The notes under the pieces: generated by a model
What the model was told of the DNA's origin: nothing
The model's input: only the letters and a program-made list of their open reading frames with translations
The model's database searches: none
Translations under genes and position numbers: made by a program
In this document: positions 50,120-60,454 of the stretch, in pieces
How positions within the stretch are numbered: the first letter of the stretch is position 1
Layout of the letters: each line of letters opens with the position of its first letter
Source of the DNA: Agapetus fuscipes
Lineage: Eukaryota; Arthropoda; Insecta; Trichoptera; Glossosomatidae
Reading direction: 5' to 3'
Length of the DNA stretch: 64,000 nucleotides
Assembly (NCBI GenBank): GCA_951799405.1
Contig: OX637334.1
Coordinates: forward strand, 3,658,001-3,722,000

Positions 50120-50351
50120 TACAATCTAAGTTGCAAAAATATATAACATTTGAGATTCATATTAAATAGATTCTGACAACCAGACACGTATAAGTAAGCG
50201 CTTAAACATGCCACATGTAGACTAAAACCCCAAATAAAAATGCAAGCCCTGCAACTTTTGTCAACCTTCCCTGGAAACAGGGGTGTCGTCGGAAAAGTGA
50301 ACTTATTTTTACAGTATTGATTCTCGTCTTCATACCAACCTTTAAGTCGAA
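50120..50351 (-). repeat. RA, near full length
   Basis: 'tacaatctaagttgcaaaaa' to 'taccaacctttaagtcg'. Missing part of 'tatattgtag'. Confidence 0.85.
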
Positions 50352-50765
50352 TAATAAAATAAAGAATTATACGAGGTAAACGGACAATAAAATAATTAAA
50401 AGGTACAAAAATATTTGGGAACCTTCTCTCTTCCCCAAGAAAAGATCGAGAAAAGAAAAAGGAAAAAAATGAAAAGACGGTCGGACTGGAGTTTTAAAAA
50501 GTTTGCTCCTATCTATGTTTGTTTTTGTATGCGGTCCAAAGAGGCGTCCCGTTTTATTTGAGGAACAAATTCCAACAAATCTACAAATGTATGGAGAGAA
50601 AGAAAAAATCGCCGTTCCGCCCAAAACGTTTGCTCAAAAGTTTGCCAAGCCACTCGTATCAAGTGGCTTGCTCATTTGTTAACTTGAATAAAAAGTGGCC
50701 TTTAAAGAAACAATATATTTTTTAAAAACGATGTGTTTTTTTAAGTAAAAGGATATTTAATTTTG
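50352..50765. other. No recognised feature
   Basis: The frames of 68 and 85 codons have no known domain. Small hairpin 'caagccactcgtatcaagtg' plus 'gcttg' at 50644. Confidence 0.45.
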
Positions 50766-50873
50766 TACAGTGTTACTCACAAAACTTTCGAGCTATAGCT
50801 GAACTATAGATAACCATTTTTTTGTATGAAAAATTCACGTTGAGTCATGGATTTGTTGTATGTGAATAACACT
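50766..50873. mobile_element. Short TIR MITE, family H (copy 1)
   Basis: 'acagtgttactcacaaaac' at the left and 'tgaataacact' at the right. Interior 'ttttgtatgaaaaattcacg'. About 108 bp. Confidence 0.7.
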
Positions 50874-50973
50874 AATAGATTTTTTTAAGTTTTGCAAAAT
50901 CTATAACCCATTTTAATAAATCGTACGGAACCATACGCAGAAATTTTGGATTGAACGTTGAGATTGATGAGAA

Positions 50974-51115
50974 TATTGGTATGAGGCTGATCATACATAT
51001 TGTAAAAAATGATTCGCTATTCCAATGTCACCCCAGTTTTAGGAAAGGTCTGCAAAGCTGCAGGGTGTATATTAATTTGAGGTATGGATTTTAACTTGTA
51101 GGTACACATGCAGCA
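50974..51115 (+). repeat. RA, 5' part, split by LINE
   Basis: 'attggtatgaggctgatc' to 'ggtacacatgcagca'. It resumes at 51744. Confidence 0.85.
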
Positions 51116-51743
51116 AGTTTCTTCGCTCTCCGACAAATTAGAGCAATCAGAAGAAATCTGACAACAAAGGCCTTAAAAACTGTTGTCAATGCCTTCGTGC
51201 TGTCGAAAATCGACTACTGCAATGGCGTATATGCCGGACAGCCCCAGAGCCAGCTGAAGAGACTCCAGTCTGTACTGAATGCCGCGGCCAGACTTATACA
51301 TGGTGCCTCAAAGTTTTGCCATATTACGCCGCACCTGAAGTCTCTTCACTGGCTCAAGATTCATGAACGGGTCCAGTATAAGATAGGGTTGCTGGTCTTC
51401 AAGAGCCTGCGTGGGACCGCACCGAAATATTTAAAGGATATGATAACTCCAGCCACCACAAGCAGCAGAACAGCAACACTGCGATCAGCAGCATCATGTC
51501 GCAGTCGGATAGAGTTTCCAAGAAGGAAAAAGAAGACCGTTTTTGGAGATCGAGCCTTCAAGGTGGCTGCTCCAACGATATGGAACGGCCTCCCAGATGA
51601 CCTGCGCGAAATGGATCTGGAGAGTACTTTTAGAAAGGGGTTGAAGACTCACCTGTTCGCGCGCTCATATGAGCAAGCGCCTTTGGGATGACCAAAAGTC
51701 ATGAAAAGGCGCTATAAAAATATTGTATTATTATTATTATTAA
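51116..51743 (+). pseudogene. 5'-truncated L2/CR1-like LINE end nested in RA
   Basis: Open from about 51119 to the stop after 51691 (about 190 codons). FFALRQIRAIRRNL, LSKIDYCNGVYAGQ, LKRLQSVLNAAARLI, HITPHLKSLHWL, FGDRAFKVAAPTIWNGLP and FRKGLKTHLF follow the order of the L2/CR1 ORF2 C-terminal third. There is no internal stop, so it is a fairly recent insert. It lacks the polymerase catalytic motif and cannot be active. The 3' UTR is only about 50 bp and ends in (ATT)n, like the SINE-T tail. It is inserted between 'gcagca' and 'gttgtaaatgcg' of RA. Confidence 0.9.
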
Positions 51744-51848
51744 GTTGTAAATGCGAACTAACACGTGTCTGGTCTGTTTGTGGGTATGCATTTAATATGA
51801 ATTTTAAATGTTAATAATACATCTTTTTGCAACTTAGATTAGATGATT
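51744..51848 (+). repeat. RA, 3' part after LINE
   Basis: 'gttgtaaatgcgaactaaca' to 'ttttgcaacttagattagat'. Confidence 0.87.
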
Positions 51849-51904
51849 ATATTCTTACATGCTTGGCATTCTGACCTGTATGTACCTACGTACAATAATA
51901 ATAT

Positions 51905-52187
51905 TGGGATGATTTATTTGGTGAGCGCTGTTTTTGTGTGTATCACACCTCAAGAGCTCTCTGCGAGCTTGGTCATCATTGTAAAAAGTGTCAATTCTCA
52001 AGCCAGACCCAGTTGCTGTAAGGTTGGATGGACCTTTAGTTACCGGTCTTTAATATGTGATTTTTTTACCCAGCGAAGAGCAATTTGAAAATATAAATGA
52101 TATTATTTTTGTGCTCCGCCAGGATTCGAACGCACAACCTGCCATTTACGAGTCAGAAGTGTTAACCACTACACTAAGGACCGGTAC
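51905..52187 (-). repeat. SINE-T, full length
   Basis: 'gatttatttggtgagcgct' to 'ctacactaaggaccggt'. B-box complement 'ggattcgaacgc'. Confidence 0.87.
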
Positions 52188-52299
52188 GTACACACGAGTA
52201 TGTAATTTTCCAAAAGCAACTCCATAACGAGTACATGTTTGCATACAATTTACAAATTTCCTTTCTACACTCCAAGTAGAGATATAACATCTAAACTAA

Positions 52300-52428
52300 A
52301 TCGAAAAAAATACCAAAAAAAAAGTAGCACCTTACGTGGACGTTTTAGTTTCCGAACATTTTCTGTTGAAACGCTACGGTTGAGTTTTCACGGAGTCTTT
52401 GTAGTACTTGGGGTAGTGATCCGCGAAG
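52300..52428 (+). repeat. Dispersed repeat I
   Basis: 'acgttttagtttccgaacat' and 'gaaacgctacggttgagttt', then 'gtacttggggta'. The clearest copy of the family. Confidence 0.65.
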
Positions 52429-53009
52429 TGCTTGGTCTATAAAAGGTAAAAGACATATCTACAGGAATATGCTCCTTTGTGGCGCTTTGCAAAGAGGGAA
52501 AATTCTTTACGAAAAAATCTTTCTCTGCAAAGTCAAGGGATGATATTCTGCATGTATCTCAAACAAAGAGGAACTGTTAGCTTAACATCCTTTTCCGTAG
52601 CTGCAGCTCTGTTGTTATTTCTCTTGGGGTGGTCAGAGCCTTTGAAAAGTGTTCTCCTTCTTCCTAGCCTTTTACATTTTATTTTTGGAAAACTGTTTTC
52701 AAGAAATTGTGATCAATTAATTAGTTTTTTTGTCATAATTTCTCAAAAACTATCCACATTTTCAAAAATCTTTTCGGAAGAGAAATATATGCAGAACCTT
52801 TAATTGACCAGAAATAACTCACCTCTAAAATATCACCCATAAAAAAAAAGACTCATATTGTTTATGTACGTATAAAAATATCAGTGGCAATTTTTTTTAT
52901 AGTTATTCGGGTATAATCTTTTTAATTATATATTTTAGTGAAAAAAGCAACACACATGCCTGAGATTTTTTTATTTATATATATTTTTAACACTATAAAA
53001 GAATAATAG
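52429..53009. other. No recognised feature; unassigned 108-codon frame
   Basis: The frame 52477-52803 has a hydrophobic middle (AAALLLFLLGWS) but no known family and no splice context. Probably chance. Confidence 0.4.
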
Positions 53010-53868
53010 CTATTTAGAGTATGTATTGAATCAGCTTCAAAGATTAATACAGATCTCAGGGCTGTCAGCCGTTGGGGCACTGACAACCTTGTAGAGTTCA
53101 ACATCAAAAAGTCTCAAGCATGTCTGATATCCTTAAAGAGGATTCCAAACAACTATCTCCCAACTTTCAACAATGTCTCCCTCTCTAACCATGAACACTT
53201 AAATCTTCTTGGTGTTTCTCTGTCATCAGAGTTAAAATATCATGATGCTATTGAGTCTTGCACAACTTCCGCTTTCCGGCGACTCGGCAGAGTATACAGA
53301 GCCCGTAGGTTTTTTACTTCAGCCCAGTTATTGACTCTGTATAAATCCCAAATCCGCCCCATTATCGAGTATGGCAGCCATCTCTGGTGTGGTATGTCCA
53401 AGAAGTTGAGTGACCAACTTGATTCTGTGCAAAGGAGGGCAGTGAGGTTGATCAATGATCCTTCTCTGACATCCGATCTGCAGCCGCTCCAGCACAGAAG
53501 AAAAGTTGTAATGCTCAGTCTTTTTATCGATATTACCGCGGAGCTTGTTCTAATGAGCTCCATTCATTAATCCCTCCCCCTCGCATTTCAGAAAGGGAAA
53601 CTCGTAGTACGACTTTCATTCATCCCTTTGCAGTCGATCTCAAAACTATGAGAACTTGGCTTTTCATGACTCATTCCTTTGCCAAACTGCCCGTTTATGG
53701 AATGGTCTACCAGTATCTGTGTTCTCTTCCCAATTCAATCCGGTTTTATTCAAAACCAACACCAATCACCACTTCCTTGCAGCGCCTCACGACAGAACCA
53801 AGAACTCAAGCAACACCTCTGCGGCATCCTTCCAGGGTGACATAGACCCCAAGACTCTCAAGAATTGA
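53010..53868 (+). pseudogene. Jockey-type LINE ORF2 C-terminal relic
   Basis: Frame 1 is open from 53010 to the stop at 53570. It has DLRAVSRWGTDNLVEFNIKK, LNLLGVSLSSELKY, SAFRRLGRVYRARRFF, LYKSQIRPIIEYGSHLW and DQLDSVQRRAVRLINDP. This is the thumb and C-terminal part of a Jockey-clade reverse transcriptase, downstream of the catalytic centre. After 53570 the match continues in other frames (RETRSTTFIHPFAVDLK, then TARLWNGLPVSVFSSQFN), so at least two frameshifts are present. The minus-strand frame at 53240-53563 is only its mirror. Confidence 0.9.
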
Positions 53869-53870
53869 GG

Positions 53871-54248
53871 AGCCTCCCGCACAGGATTCCTTAAAAAAAA
53901 AAAATATATTTTAATTAATTGTAAATATATCTTAATATATATTTACAATTAAATACCTACTCGATATATCCAGAAACATCAATATTTATTTTATGTACCT
54001 CACGGAAAATATACTTGGAAACAAGTATTTTTACATGAATATTTTCTTATTTATTTTAATACAATCTACATATTAAATGATACTTGTGTATGTATTTTCT
54101 ATCAAATTCTCATAATATTATGGAGGCTTACTGCCGATACCCGGTCCCAATTCCCTAATCGAAAAATATAAATTGATAAAATTTCCTTCGAGATAACTAA
54201 ACCATTCAAATAATCTTGTATTTAGGTATATACTCGTACATTTGCGTA
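53871..54248. other. No gene; AT-rich palindrome
   Basis: About 53911-53956 folds back on itself ('aattgtaaatatat' against 'atatatttacaatt'). The rest is AT-rich. Confidence 0.5.
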
Positions 54249-54249
54249 T

Positions 54250-54371
54250 TTACAGTGCTATTCATAAAATATTTGATCCATAACTGATCTACGGATCATT
54301 GTTCTTTTGTAAGGAAAATTTTCTGTAAGCTACAGTGCGCCATGACTTTGCTCAATGAGAATAACACCGTT
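54250..54371. mobile_element. Short TIR MITE, family H (copy 2)
   Basis: 'acagtgctattcataaaata' with an inverted end 'gagaataacaccgt'. Interior 'gatctacggatcattgttct'. Confidence 0.65.
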
Positions 54372-54470
54372 GCAATCTAAGCTGCAAAGTTATATTAATA
54401 TTTGATATTCATAATAAATGTAAGGTCACAAGCAAACCTCGTGTAAGTTCGCGTTACACGCGTTGGTTTT
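54372..54470 (-). repeat. RA, 3' end
   Basis: 'gcaatctaagctgcaaagtt' to 'tgtaagttcgcgttacac'. Confidence 0.7.
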
Positions 54471-54609
54471 CATAAAGTCAAATTAATATTGCTGCGAATG
54501 TGTAATTGTGTATTTTTGCTTGTCTGTGTTAGTGTCTCTAATAAGGTATGTGAAGTCTCTAGATGTTATGCACTTATGATATTGTGTGAGTGTTTACTTG
54601 AATATTCTA

Positions 54610-54840
54610 AGAATAATGTTCTGGCAAGCTCTCGCAATGTTTCGAGAATTATTCTTATTCTTACCTATAAATAGAGACCGAGATGCTTTGTAATCAGACT
54701 TGTATCTAAACTGCTGAGCTATGCAGTTCAAACACAATTCTGTGTACGTACCGTATGTGAACCGCATCTTAAAACAAATTGTGCAAATTAAATAACCACA
54801 ATTGTTATTAAATTGAACCCTGTAAAATCATAAAAATATG
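54610..54840 (+). mobile_element. Possible LTR of a second family
   Basis: TATAAATAG at about 54665-54673 with an 'aatcagac' initiator about 28 bp on, and 'aaattaaata' further down, is the layout of an insect LTR. A start near TGTTCTGGC (54617) is plausible. No target duplication or partner LTR found, so boundaries are guesses. Confidence 0.35.
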
Positions 54841-55330
54841 ATGACGATACTGAATGAAATCTTTCCTGCGGCGTTGTTTAATGGTCCATGACCATCTCAA
54901 AGGCACCATGGCTCTTTGTATGCAGTATTTTCTTTAGTCATCCTCTGAAAGTGGCGGAGGGTTGATGCATTCGCAGGTCGACATGTAGACTGGCCCAACT
55001 ATCTCAAAACTCCTGTCAGCGAATTTCAAACATTTACCTTCTCTGTTTTTTAACCAAATATTGTCATAGATTCTTATTCAGAGCTGCGGCATATAAAGTA
55101 AAAATTGTTATGATAATTGCCAATGTTTAATGAAAGTGGTAACTGAAGAAAAGAATAAAGTAGAGGAAGAGTATGGCCGATTAAAATGACAGTAAAACAT
55201 TCTGAAATTGTACAAGCCCCCCTTTTCACAATCTTTCTGATTACAAATATATAAAAAAATATAAAGACAAAACAAGTAAGCTGTTTTTTACACCATAAAC
55301 GTACCTCTAGTATAAAGCATAATTAATTTA
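54841..55330. other. No recognised feature
   Basis: No domain or repeat family found. Confidence 0.5.
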
Positions 55331-55681
55331 GACAGTTCATATGGACGTTTCTCGTATATTCCAGATTATTCTAAATTGGATTGTTCTAGAGCAGTCTACA
55401 ATTATCCATTTCATCATTTTACTGGTCGACACTATCCCAGTTACGCAGACCAGCAAGTTACGTGCCTAGGTGCATGTACACACAAACTCAAAGTTCGTAC
55501 GGCAGAATAAGTGAGATAAACTGTAAAAGTAAAAAATACAATTGACCAACAAAATATGTTTAACTGAATTTTGACTTCAGCTTGCATCAAAAAGTAAAAA
55601 AAGTTTCACCCATCCCACGCTAGATGTCTACGTATTGCAGTACATTTAAAATTCATCACAATGCTTCCATGAAAAAAAAGC

Positions 55682-55835
55682 TATAAAACTCTTCCAGGAT
55701 TGAATTAGTGGTCCAGTTTTCGTCTATGAATTAGTAAGTCTAGTCTGCTGACTGTTCTGCTGACTGGTCTACTGAGCAAGCTCTTTTGGTCTCTTGGCAC
55801 AGTCTGTCTACTCGACGTGATTCAATTCCAAGGTA
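55682..55835 (+). promoter_or_regulatory. Promoter-like TATA/initiator with donor-like site
   Basis: TATAAAAC at 55682-55689 and TCCAGTTT at 55713-55720, about 32 bp apart, then 'aaggtaggtaa' (donor) at 55833. It could be the start of an untranslated first exon, or an LTR, since 55340-55390 has repeated TTC/GAA-type blocks seen in insect LTR U3 regions. Confidence 0.3.
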
Positions 55836-55970
55836 GGTAAATAGTTGTGCTAAAACGCTGGATACAAAAGGTTAACATGAACATTGAGAAATATTATAAC
55901 TGTTAGCTTTTGTAGTCAGAAATAAAAACATAAGGTATGAATATTAAAAAATATATATTGCGCAGCATAA

Positions 55971-56003
55971 TCTGATCTAATCTAATCTAAGTTGCAAAGA
56001 TAT

Positions 56004-56004
<1 letters not shown>
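55971..56004 (-). repeat. RA tail fragment
   Basis: 'ctgatctaatctaatctaag' and 'ttgcaaagatatg', then cut by the poly-T of a SINE-L. Confidence 0.75.
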
Positions 56005-56049
<45 letters not shown>

Positions 56050-56115
56050 TAAAAAGAAATGCATTCCACCAACCTATTTTGCCTGGCCAGTTGTCTTCAT
56101 GTGAAAGCAGAAGCT
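56005..56115 (-). repeat. SINE-L fragment with 39-nt poly-T
   Basis: The T-run 56005-56043 is the reverse of a long poly-A tail. 'gcattccaccaacctatttt' and 'cctggccagttgtcttcatg' follow. A tail this long suggests a young insertion, here into RA. Confidence 0.75.
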
Positions 56116-56300
56116 TGTCACCCCTGTGTCAGAGAAGGTCGGCAAAAGTTGTAGGGCTTATGTTCATTGTGGTTTGGATTTTATTTGTAAGTACACATTC
56201 AGCATTTGTAAGCGTGAACTACACGTGTTTGTTTGTGGGCATGCATTTGAGAACTTTAAATGACTATATCCTTGCAACCTATATTATAGATTTATAGAAG
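56116..56300 (+). repeat. RA, 5'-truncated
   Basis: 'tcacccctgtgtcagagaag' to 'ccttgcaacctatattatag'. Confidence 0.85.
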
Positions 56301-56304
56301 ATTT

Positions 56305-56360
56305 TTAATACATGATTCTGGCCAAGCAAAAAAATGTTTGTGAATTGCATTACTCTACAC
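56305..56360 (+). repeat. SINE-L 3' end, interrupted by hAT element
   Basis: 'catgattctggccaagcaaa' to 'gcattactctacac'. The final 'ctctacac' is duplicated after the element. Confidence 0.8.
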
Positions 56361-56886
56361 CAGGCCTGGCCAACCCGCGGCGCCTTTACGTGCGGCCCGC
56401 GGTCATGTGTGATGAAAAATAAAAATGAAATATAACAAAAATATAAATAGGGCGTCTATAACAGACGTAAATCTGGAAAACCAGTTAAGGTGTGTAACTT
56501 CAAATATTGAAATACCTAGATTTAGAAAAATTAAGTAAGCGAAAAGAATCTCAAATCTTGCACTGAAAGGAGAAGTCCCTGATAATTGGTTTTATTTGTA
56601 ATATTGTTTTGAAATGAAAAATTAAGAATTTTTTCCTCTATGAAGTTAAGGGTTAATTAATAATTTTCACTGTTAAAATATTTTTCTATTGTTGAATTTT
56701 TTTTATGTTGTTTACTACATAAATACATTTTTTGTTGTTGGTTCAATGCGTGTTTTCTTTTCACATCTGGTTGTGGTTTCGTTTTTTTATATAATTTTTT
56801 TTTGTAAAATGTTTGTATGTGTGGCCCTTGGGGAAATTTTAGGCCATCAATGCGGCCCGGGGTGCAATTTGGGTTGGCCAGGCCTG
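56361..56886. mobile_element. Non-autonomous hAT-type element, 526 bp
   Basis: CAGGCCTGGCCAACCCG at the left and GGGTTGGCCAGGCCTG at the right, with inner 'gcggcccg' blocks on each side. The 8-bp duplication 'ctctacac' lies at 56353-56360 and 56887-56894. The CAGG-type termini and 8-bp duplication are diagnostic of hAT. The frames inside (about 124 and 98 codons) are not a transposase. Confidence 0.93.
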
Positions 56887-56904
56887 CTCTACACAAATCA
56901 AGAA

Positions 56905-57127
56905 AATATGTTACATTGGAGATTCCATGCATTTTCTCAACCAGACACGTACCTACAAGTTCGCGCTTGCACATGCCGCATGTGAACCTACAACATAAAA
57001 ACCAAATCTCAAATGGACATACACCCTGCAACTCTTGCCGTCCTTCCCTGAGACAGGTGTGACATTGGCAAAGGGAACCATTTGTACAGCACGGGTGGTC
57101 AGCCTCATACCAACCTATAAGTCAAGA
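56905..57127 (-). repeat. RA, tail-truncated
   Basis: 'atatgttacattggagattc' to 'taccaacctataagtcaag'. Confidence 0.88.
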
Positions 57128-57145
57128 AACTGTGGCTTATGAATC

Positions 57146-57400
57146 CGTTGACTTATAGGTTGGCATGAGGCTTACCAACCATGTTGTAAAAAGTGGTTCA
57201 CTTTGCCAATGTTACCCCTGTTGCAGGGAAGGACGGCAAAAGTTGCTGGGCTCATGTTGATTTGAGGTTTGGTTTTAGCATTGTAAGTAAATACCTATGC
57301 AGCATTTGTAAGCGAAAATTTACACGTGTGAATGCATTTAATATGAAGTTTAAATTAAAATAATTATGTCTTTGCAGCTTAGATTAGATTAGATTAGATG
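57146..57400 (+). repeat. RA, full length
   Basis: 'cgttgacttataggttggca' to 'gcagcttagattagattaga'. Back to back with the previous copy. Confidence 0.9.
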
Positions 57401-57404
57401 GATA

Positions 57405-57545
57405 TGCTTAGAAGGCACTATGGTCAAACAGACAAGGCTTTGGTTGAGTCGAATTGGCGTTTTTGAAATTAGCGCCGGTTTGAGTCCCGCCATTTTCTAT
57501 TTATTGACGATAATGTTGACCCCATTTTAACTGACGTAAGCGTCA
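57405..57545 (+). repeat. SINE-L head, degenerate
   Basis: 'actatggtcaaacagacaag' and 'cggtttgagtcccgcc' keep a tRNA-like plan. The downstream part is scrambled. Confidence 0.45.
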
Positions 57546-57589
57546 TTACGTTTGAAATTAGCGGAACTTTTTTTAAACCTATTTTTTTT

Positions 57590-57690
57590 CATAGGTAAAG
57601 CGGTGTTCTTATGTCTCGTAAAGGCTGAGTATACCTTGCCGGTATTTTCTTTATATGTTTGAATTTAAAACCGAAAATGAGGTCCGCACG
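57590..57690 (-). repeat. SINE-G fragment
   Basis: 'aaaggctgagtatacc' and 'ttgccggtattttctttata', then 'aaaaccgaaaatgag'. Confidence 0.6.
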
Positions 57691-57779
57691 TGAATTAAAA
57701 TTGACGAAATTGTGTCGTCACCAGGCTGGGTTGCTTGGGTAAATACATAGGACGGCAGTCTCATACAAGAGTGACGTTT

Positions 57780-57918
57780 GCTCGCTTATTGGTAATAATT
57801 AATTAATAATTCATTAAAATAAAATAAATTGACCAATTAGTACATTTATTTAGTTAAAACATGATTCTGGCCAAGCAAAAATATGTTTGTGAATTGCATT
57901 ACTCTACGCGAATGAAGA
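57780..57918 (+). repeat. SINE-L, 3' part
   Basis: 'attggtaataattaattaat' to 'gaattgcattactctacgcg'. Close to the copy at 56305. Confidence 0.75.
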
Positions 57919-58204
57919 AAATATAAAGCATTGAAGATTCTTTCAGCATCGCATAAATATCATCCCACTCTTTCTACCCTAGTCTATTTTCGCCAGGCAA
58001 GCGCTGAGTCTTTGTCGATACACCCACATACCTGTTCTCTCGGGAACAGGGAGAATTATTTAATACGTCTCTTGACACAGCTGCAGCAGTGCGCTGGGAC
58101 GTGCAGTGTGCACCGCGCCGCCCTGCAGCTATAGCTCTTCTGCCAGGAATACCGGGAGAATCAAGAACGCTCTTATGGTTCCACGACTTAATGTCCATAG
58201 ATAG
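57919..58204. other. No gene; small GC patch
   Basis: The 58075-58130 stretch is GC-rich ('gcaccgcgccgccctgcag') and of unknown nature. Hairpin 'cctgttctctcgggaacagg' at 58031. Confidence 0.4.
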
Positions 58205-58489
58205 TATGTCCTACAACACAATGTCCACTGGCAAAATGTCCACTAGACATAATAACCACCCGTAAAAATGTCCACCCATTTTGTCGCTGCACATTTTGTC
58301 GGTGGACATTTAGTCGGTGGACATTACGTCGATGGACATAATGTCGGTGGACATTTAGTCAATGGACATTGTGACGGTGGACATTATGTCGGTGAAAATT
58401 CGTAGCGTGGACATTTTGTCGGTGGGCATTATGCCGGTGTACATTTTGTCGATTGAAATTATGTCAGTGGACATTTTGTCGGTGGACAT
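58205..58489 (+). repeat. 15-bp minisatellite, degenerate left part
   Basis: Units of 'gtcggtggacattat' type with many changes. Towards the far left the unit appears inverted ('aatgtccact'). Confidence 0.85.
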
Positions 58490-58740
58490 GACTTATAGGT
58501 TGGTATGCGGCTGACCACCCATAATGTAAAAAATGGTTCACTTTGCCAATGTCACCCCTGTTTCAGGAAAGGACGGCAAGAGTTGCAGGGCTTATGTTCA
58601 TCTGAGATTGGGTTTTTATATTGTAGGTCCACATGCGGCATGTGTTAGCGCGAAATTATACATGTCTGCTTGTGGAAATGCATTTAATATAAATCTTAAA
58701 TGATATATAATATCTTTGCAGCTTAGATTAGATTAGATTA
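58490..58740 (+). repeat. RA inserted into the minisatellite
   Basis: 'gacttataggttggtatgcg' to (TTAGA)n. 'gacat' stands just before and at the end of the tail, a possible 5-bp duplication. The first few RA bases are missing. Confidence 0.9.
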
Positions 58741-59095
58741 GACATTATGCCGGTGGATGTTTTTTGTCGGTGGACATTATGTCGGTGGACATTATGTCGG
58801 TGGACATTATGTCGGTGGACATTATGTCGGTGGACATTATGTCGGTGGACATTATGTCGGTGGACATTATGTCGGTTGACATTTTGTCGCGTGGATAAAT
58901 TGTCACGTGGATAAATTGTCGCGTGGATATTTTGTCGGTGGACATTATACCAGTGGACATTTTGTCGGGTGGACATTATGCCGGTGGATGTTTTGTCGGT
59001 GGACATTATGTCGGTTGACATTTTGTCGCGTGGATAAATTGTCACGTGGATAAATGGTCGCGTGGATATTTTGTCAATGAACATATTGTCGTGAC
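58741..59095 (+). repeat. 15-bp minisatellite, right part
   Basis: About eight perfect units of 'gtcggtggacattat' at 58766-58880, then variants with 'gcgtggataaattgtc'. As 15 is a multiple of 3, the minus strand stays open for 118 codons (HNVHRHNVHRH), but this is the repeat and not a gene. Confidence 0.93.
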
Positions 59096-59149
59096 AAGGG
59101 CTCTTTCATATAAACCGGCATCCCGAGTATAACAATCTGAAAAATTCGT

Positions 59150-59280
59150 TTAAATCTAAAAAATGTATGAAAACTACATCACTCACTAGGATCGCTGTCC
59201 TATCTTCCATACATTTTTTATTTACGCTCTCGAGGGGAGTTTAAGCAAATATTTTATACTCGGGGCACTGTGTAATGTGA
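59150..59280 (+). repeat. Dispersed repeat I, diverged
   Basis: 'ccatacattttttatttacg' and 'ggggagtttaagc', then 'atactcggggca'. An upstream inverted counterpart is 'aaaaaatgtatgaaaa'. Confidence 0.5.
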
Positions 59281-59304
59281 CACCTGCATATGAGTTGCAT
59301 AGAA

Positions 59305-59435
59305 CCAAATATGGAAATGTAGGATTTTTTATGTAATGATTGTAATTTTCCATAAAACATGGTAACATAAGAAATAATTTTCTCATAATTTCCATACATT
59401 TATTTATTTTTACGGAAAATCCTACATTGCCGCAT
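59305..59435. mobile_element. Small foldback element
   Basis: 'ggaaatgtaggatttttta' against 'ggaaaatcctacattgcc', with a second inner pair ('aatttccatacatttattt'). About 130 bp. Confidence 0.55.
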
Positions 59436-59755
59436 TAGATTTAATATAACTCGTATGTACTTAACTGATTTGCACATGAAAATATGATGTTGTGTTTTTC
59501 GCACAGAGACAAGAAAAAATATTTTATACCTACAGGTAGCTGCACTCGACTTTATTGCTACAATGAAACCACAAACGGTGTGTGTGAATCTAGAATCATC
59601 TACCTGCTCATAGAGTTTCAATAAAAATCATAATAAATCTATTTTATTCCATCATAGTAATGCAGTGAGTGCAATATGTGACCAGCCATAAAAATAATAT
59701 TATGATATTTTTTATTGCAATATTGGATGTTAACTAAGAAATTGAAAGTTCCATT
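59436..59755. other. No recognised feature
   Basis: AT-rich. The 73-codon minus frame has no known domain. Confidence 0.5.
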
Positions 59756-59873
59756 CAGGGTTATTCACATTAAATTTTATCCATAGATGATCCATGGATC
59801 ATTATACTTTTGTATGGAAAATTCACGTTAGGTGGCTGTTAATCCATTGTTTTTCAGTGTGTGAATAACATCG
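59756..59873. mobile_element. Short TIR MITE, family H (copy 3)
   Basis: 'cagggttattcacattaaa' with 'gtgtgaataacatcg'. Shares 'gatccatggatcattatact' with copies 1 and 2. Confidence 0.7.
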
Positions 59874-60252
59874 ATTGAAACTTTAAGAAATAAATTAAAC
59901 GAGAATCGTGTGGCTGAAATTAACAAATTTTAATAGAACATTAAAAAAGTGACCTATTTTAACTTGAAAAAATTGAAATCCCTTTCTCGTATTTAATAAC
60001 AAAATCCTCATAAAAAGTTTTCATTGAAATACTAAAACGTTTTGAGACTGGGTTTGAAATAAAAAAAAGTAATTAATAATAAACAGTTTCATTTAATCTC
60101 TGGCGGGCGATTGTTTTAGGATTAAGGTCGCGCTCGCGTCGCAAATGGGATTAAAACATTTCATAATATTCCTTTCACCCGCCTCTCAGTAATTGCAATT
60201 AGTGGCAGATAGGAAAAACTGTCGCTGGGCTGAGGACAGGGTTGTCACATCG
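59874..60252. other. No recognised feature
   Basis: AT-rich, nothing identified. Confidence 0.5.
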
Positions 60253-60438
60253 AGGGGTGGAAGTCTCGACGAGTGTCGATAGATCTTACCGTATCTATTT
60301 GAAGTCTAACTATTAACAACTGATTCATATTTTATATGGAACAACGAAAAGCTATTCAGGTAACGCCATGTTTTATTCCGTCCTATCTTCAAAATAGTGC
60401 GCTAAGATCTACAGACGGTCGTCGAGACTTCCACCCCA
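60253..60438. mobile_element. TIR MITE, family G (copy 2)
   Basis: 'ggggtggaagtctcgacgag' on the left and 'cgtcgagacttccacccc' on the right. Better preserved than the copy at 1918. Confidence 0.85.
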
Positions 60439-60454
60439 GCTGAGATCATTTTCC

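Noticed and set aside
52477..52803. 108-codon membrane-protein-like frame
   Set aside because: No homologous family recognised, no splice or start context, and frames of this length occur by chance in the window.
53240..53563. 107-codon minus-strand frame
   Set aside because: Mirror of the Jockey-type relic on the plus strand, which matches a known protein much better.
55330..55400. Heat-shock element cluster of an hsp gene
   Set aside because: TTC and GAA blocks are present but not in a regular 5-bp alternation, and no hsp coding sequence follows.
58728..59084. 118-codon minus-strand frame with repeated HNVHRHNVHRH
   Set aside because: It is the 15-bp minisatellite read in frame. Openness is forced by the repeat.
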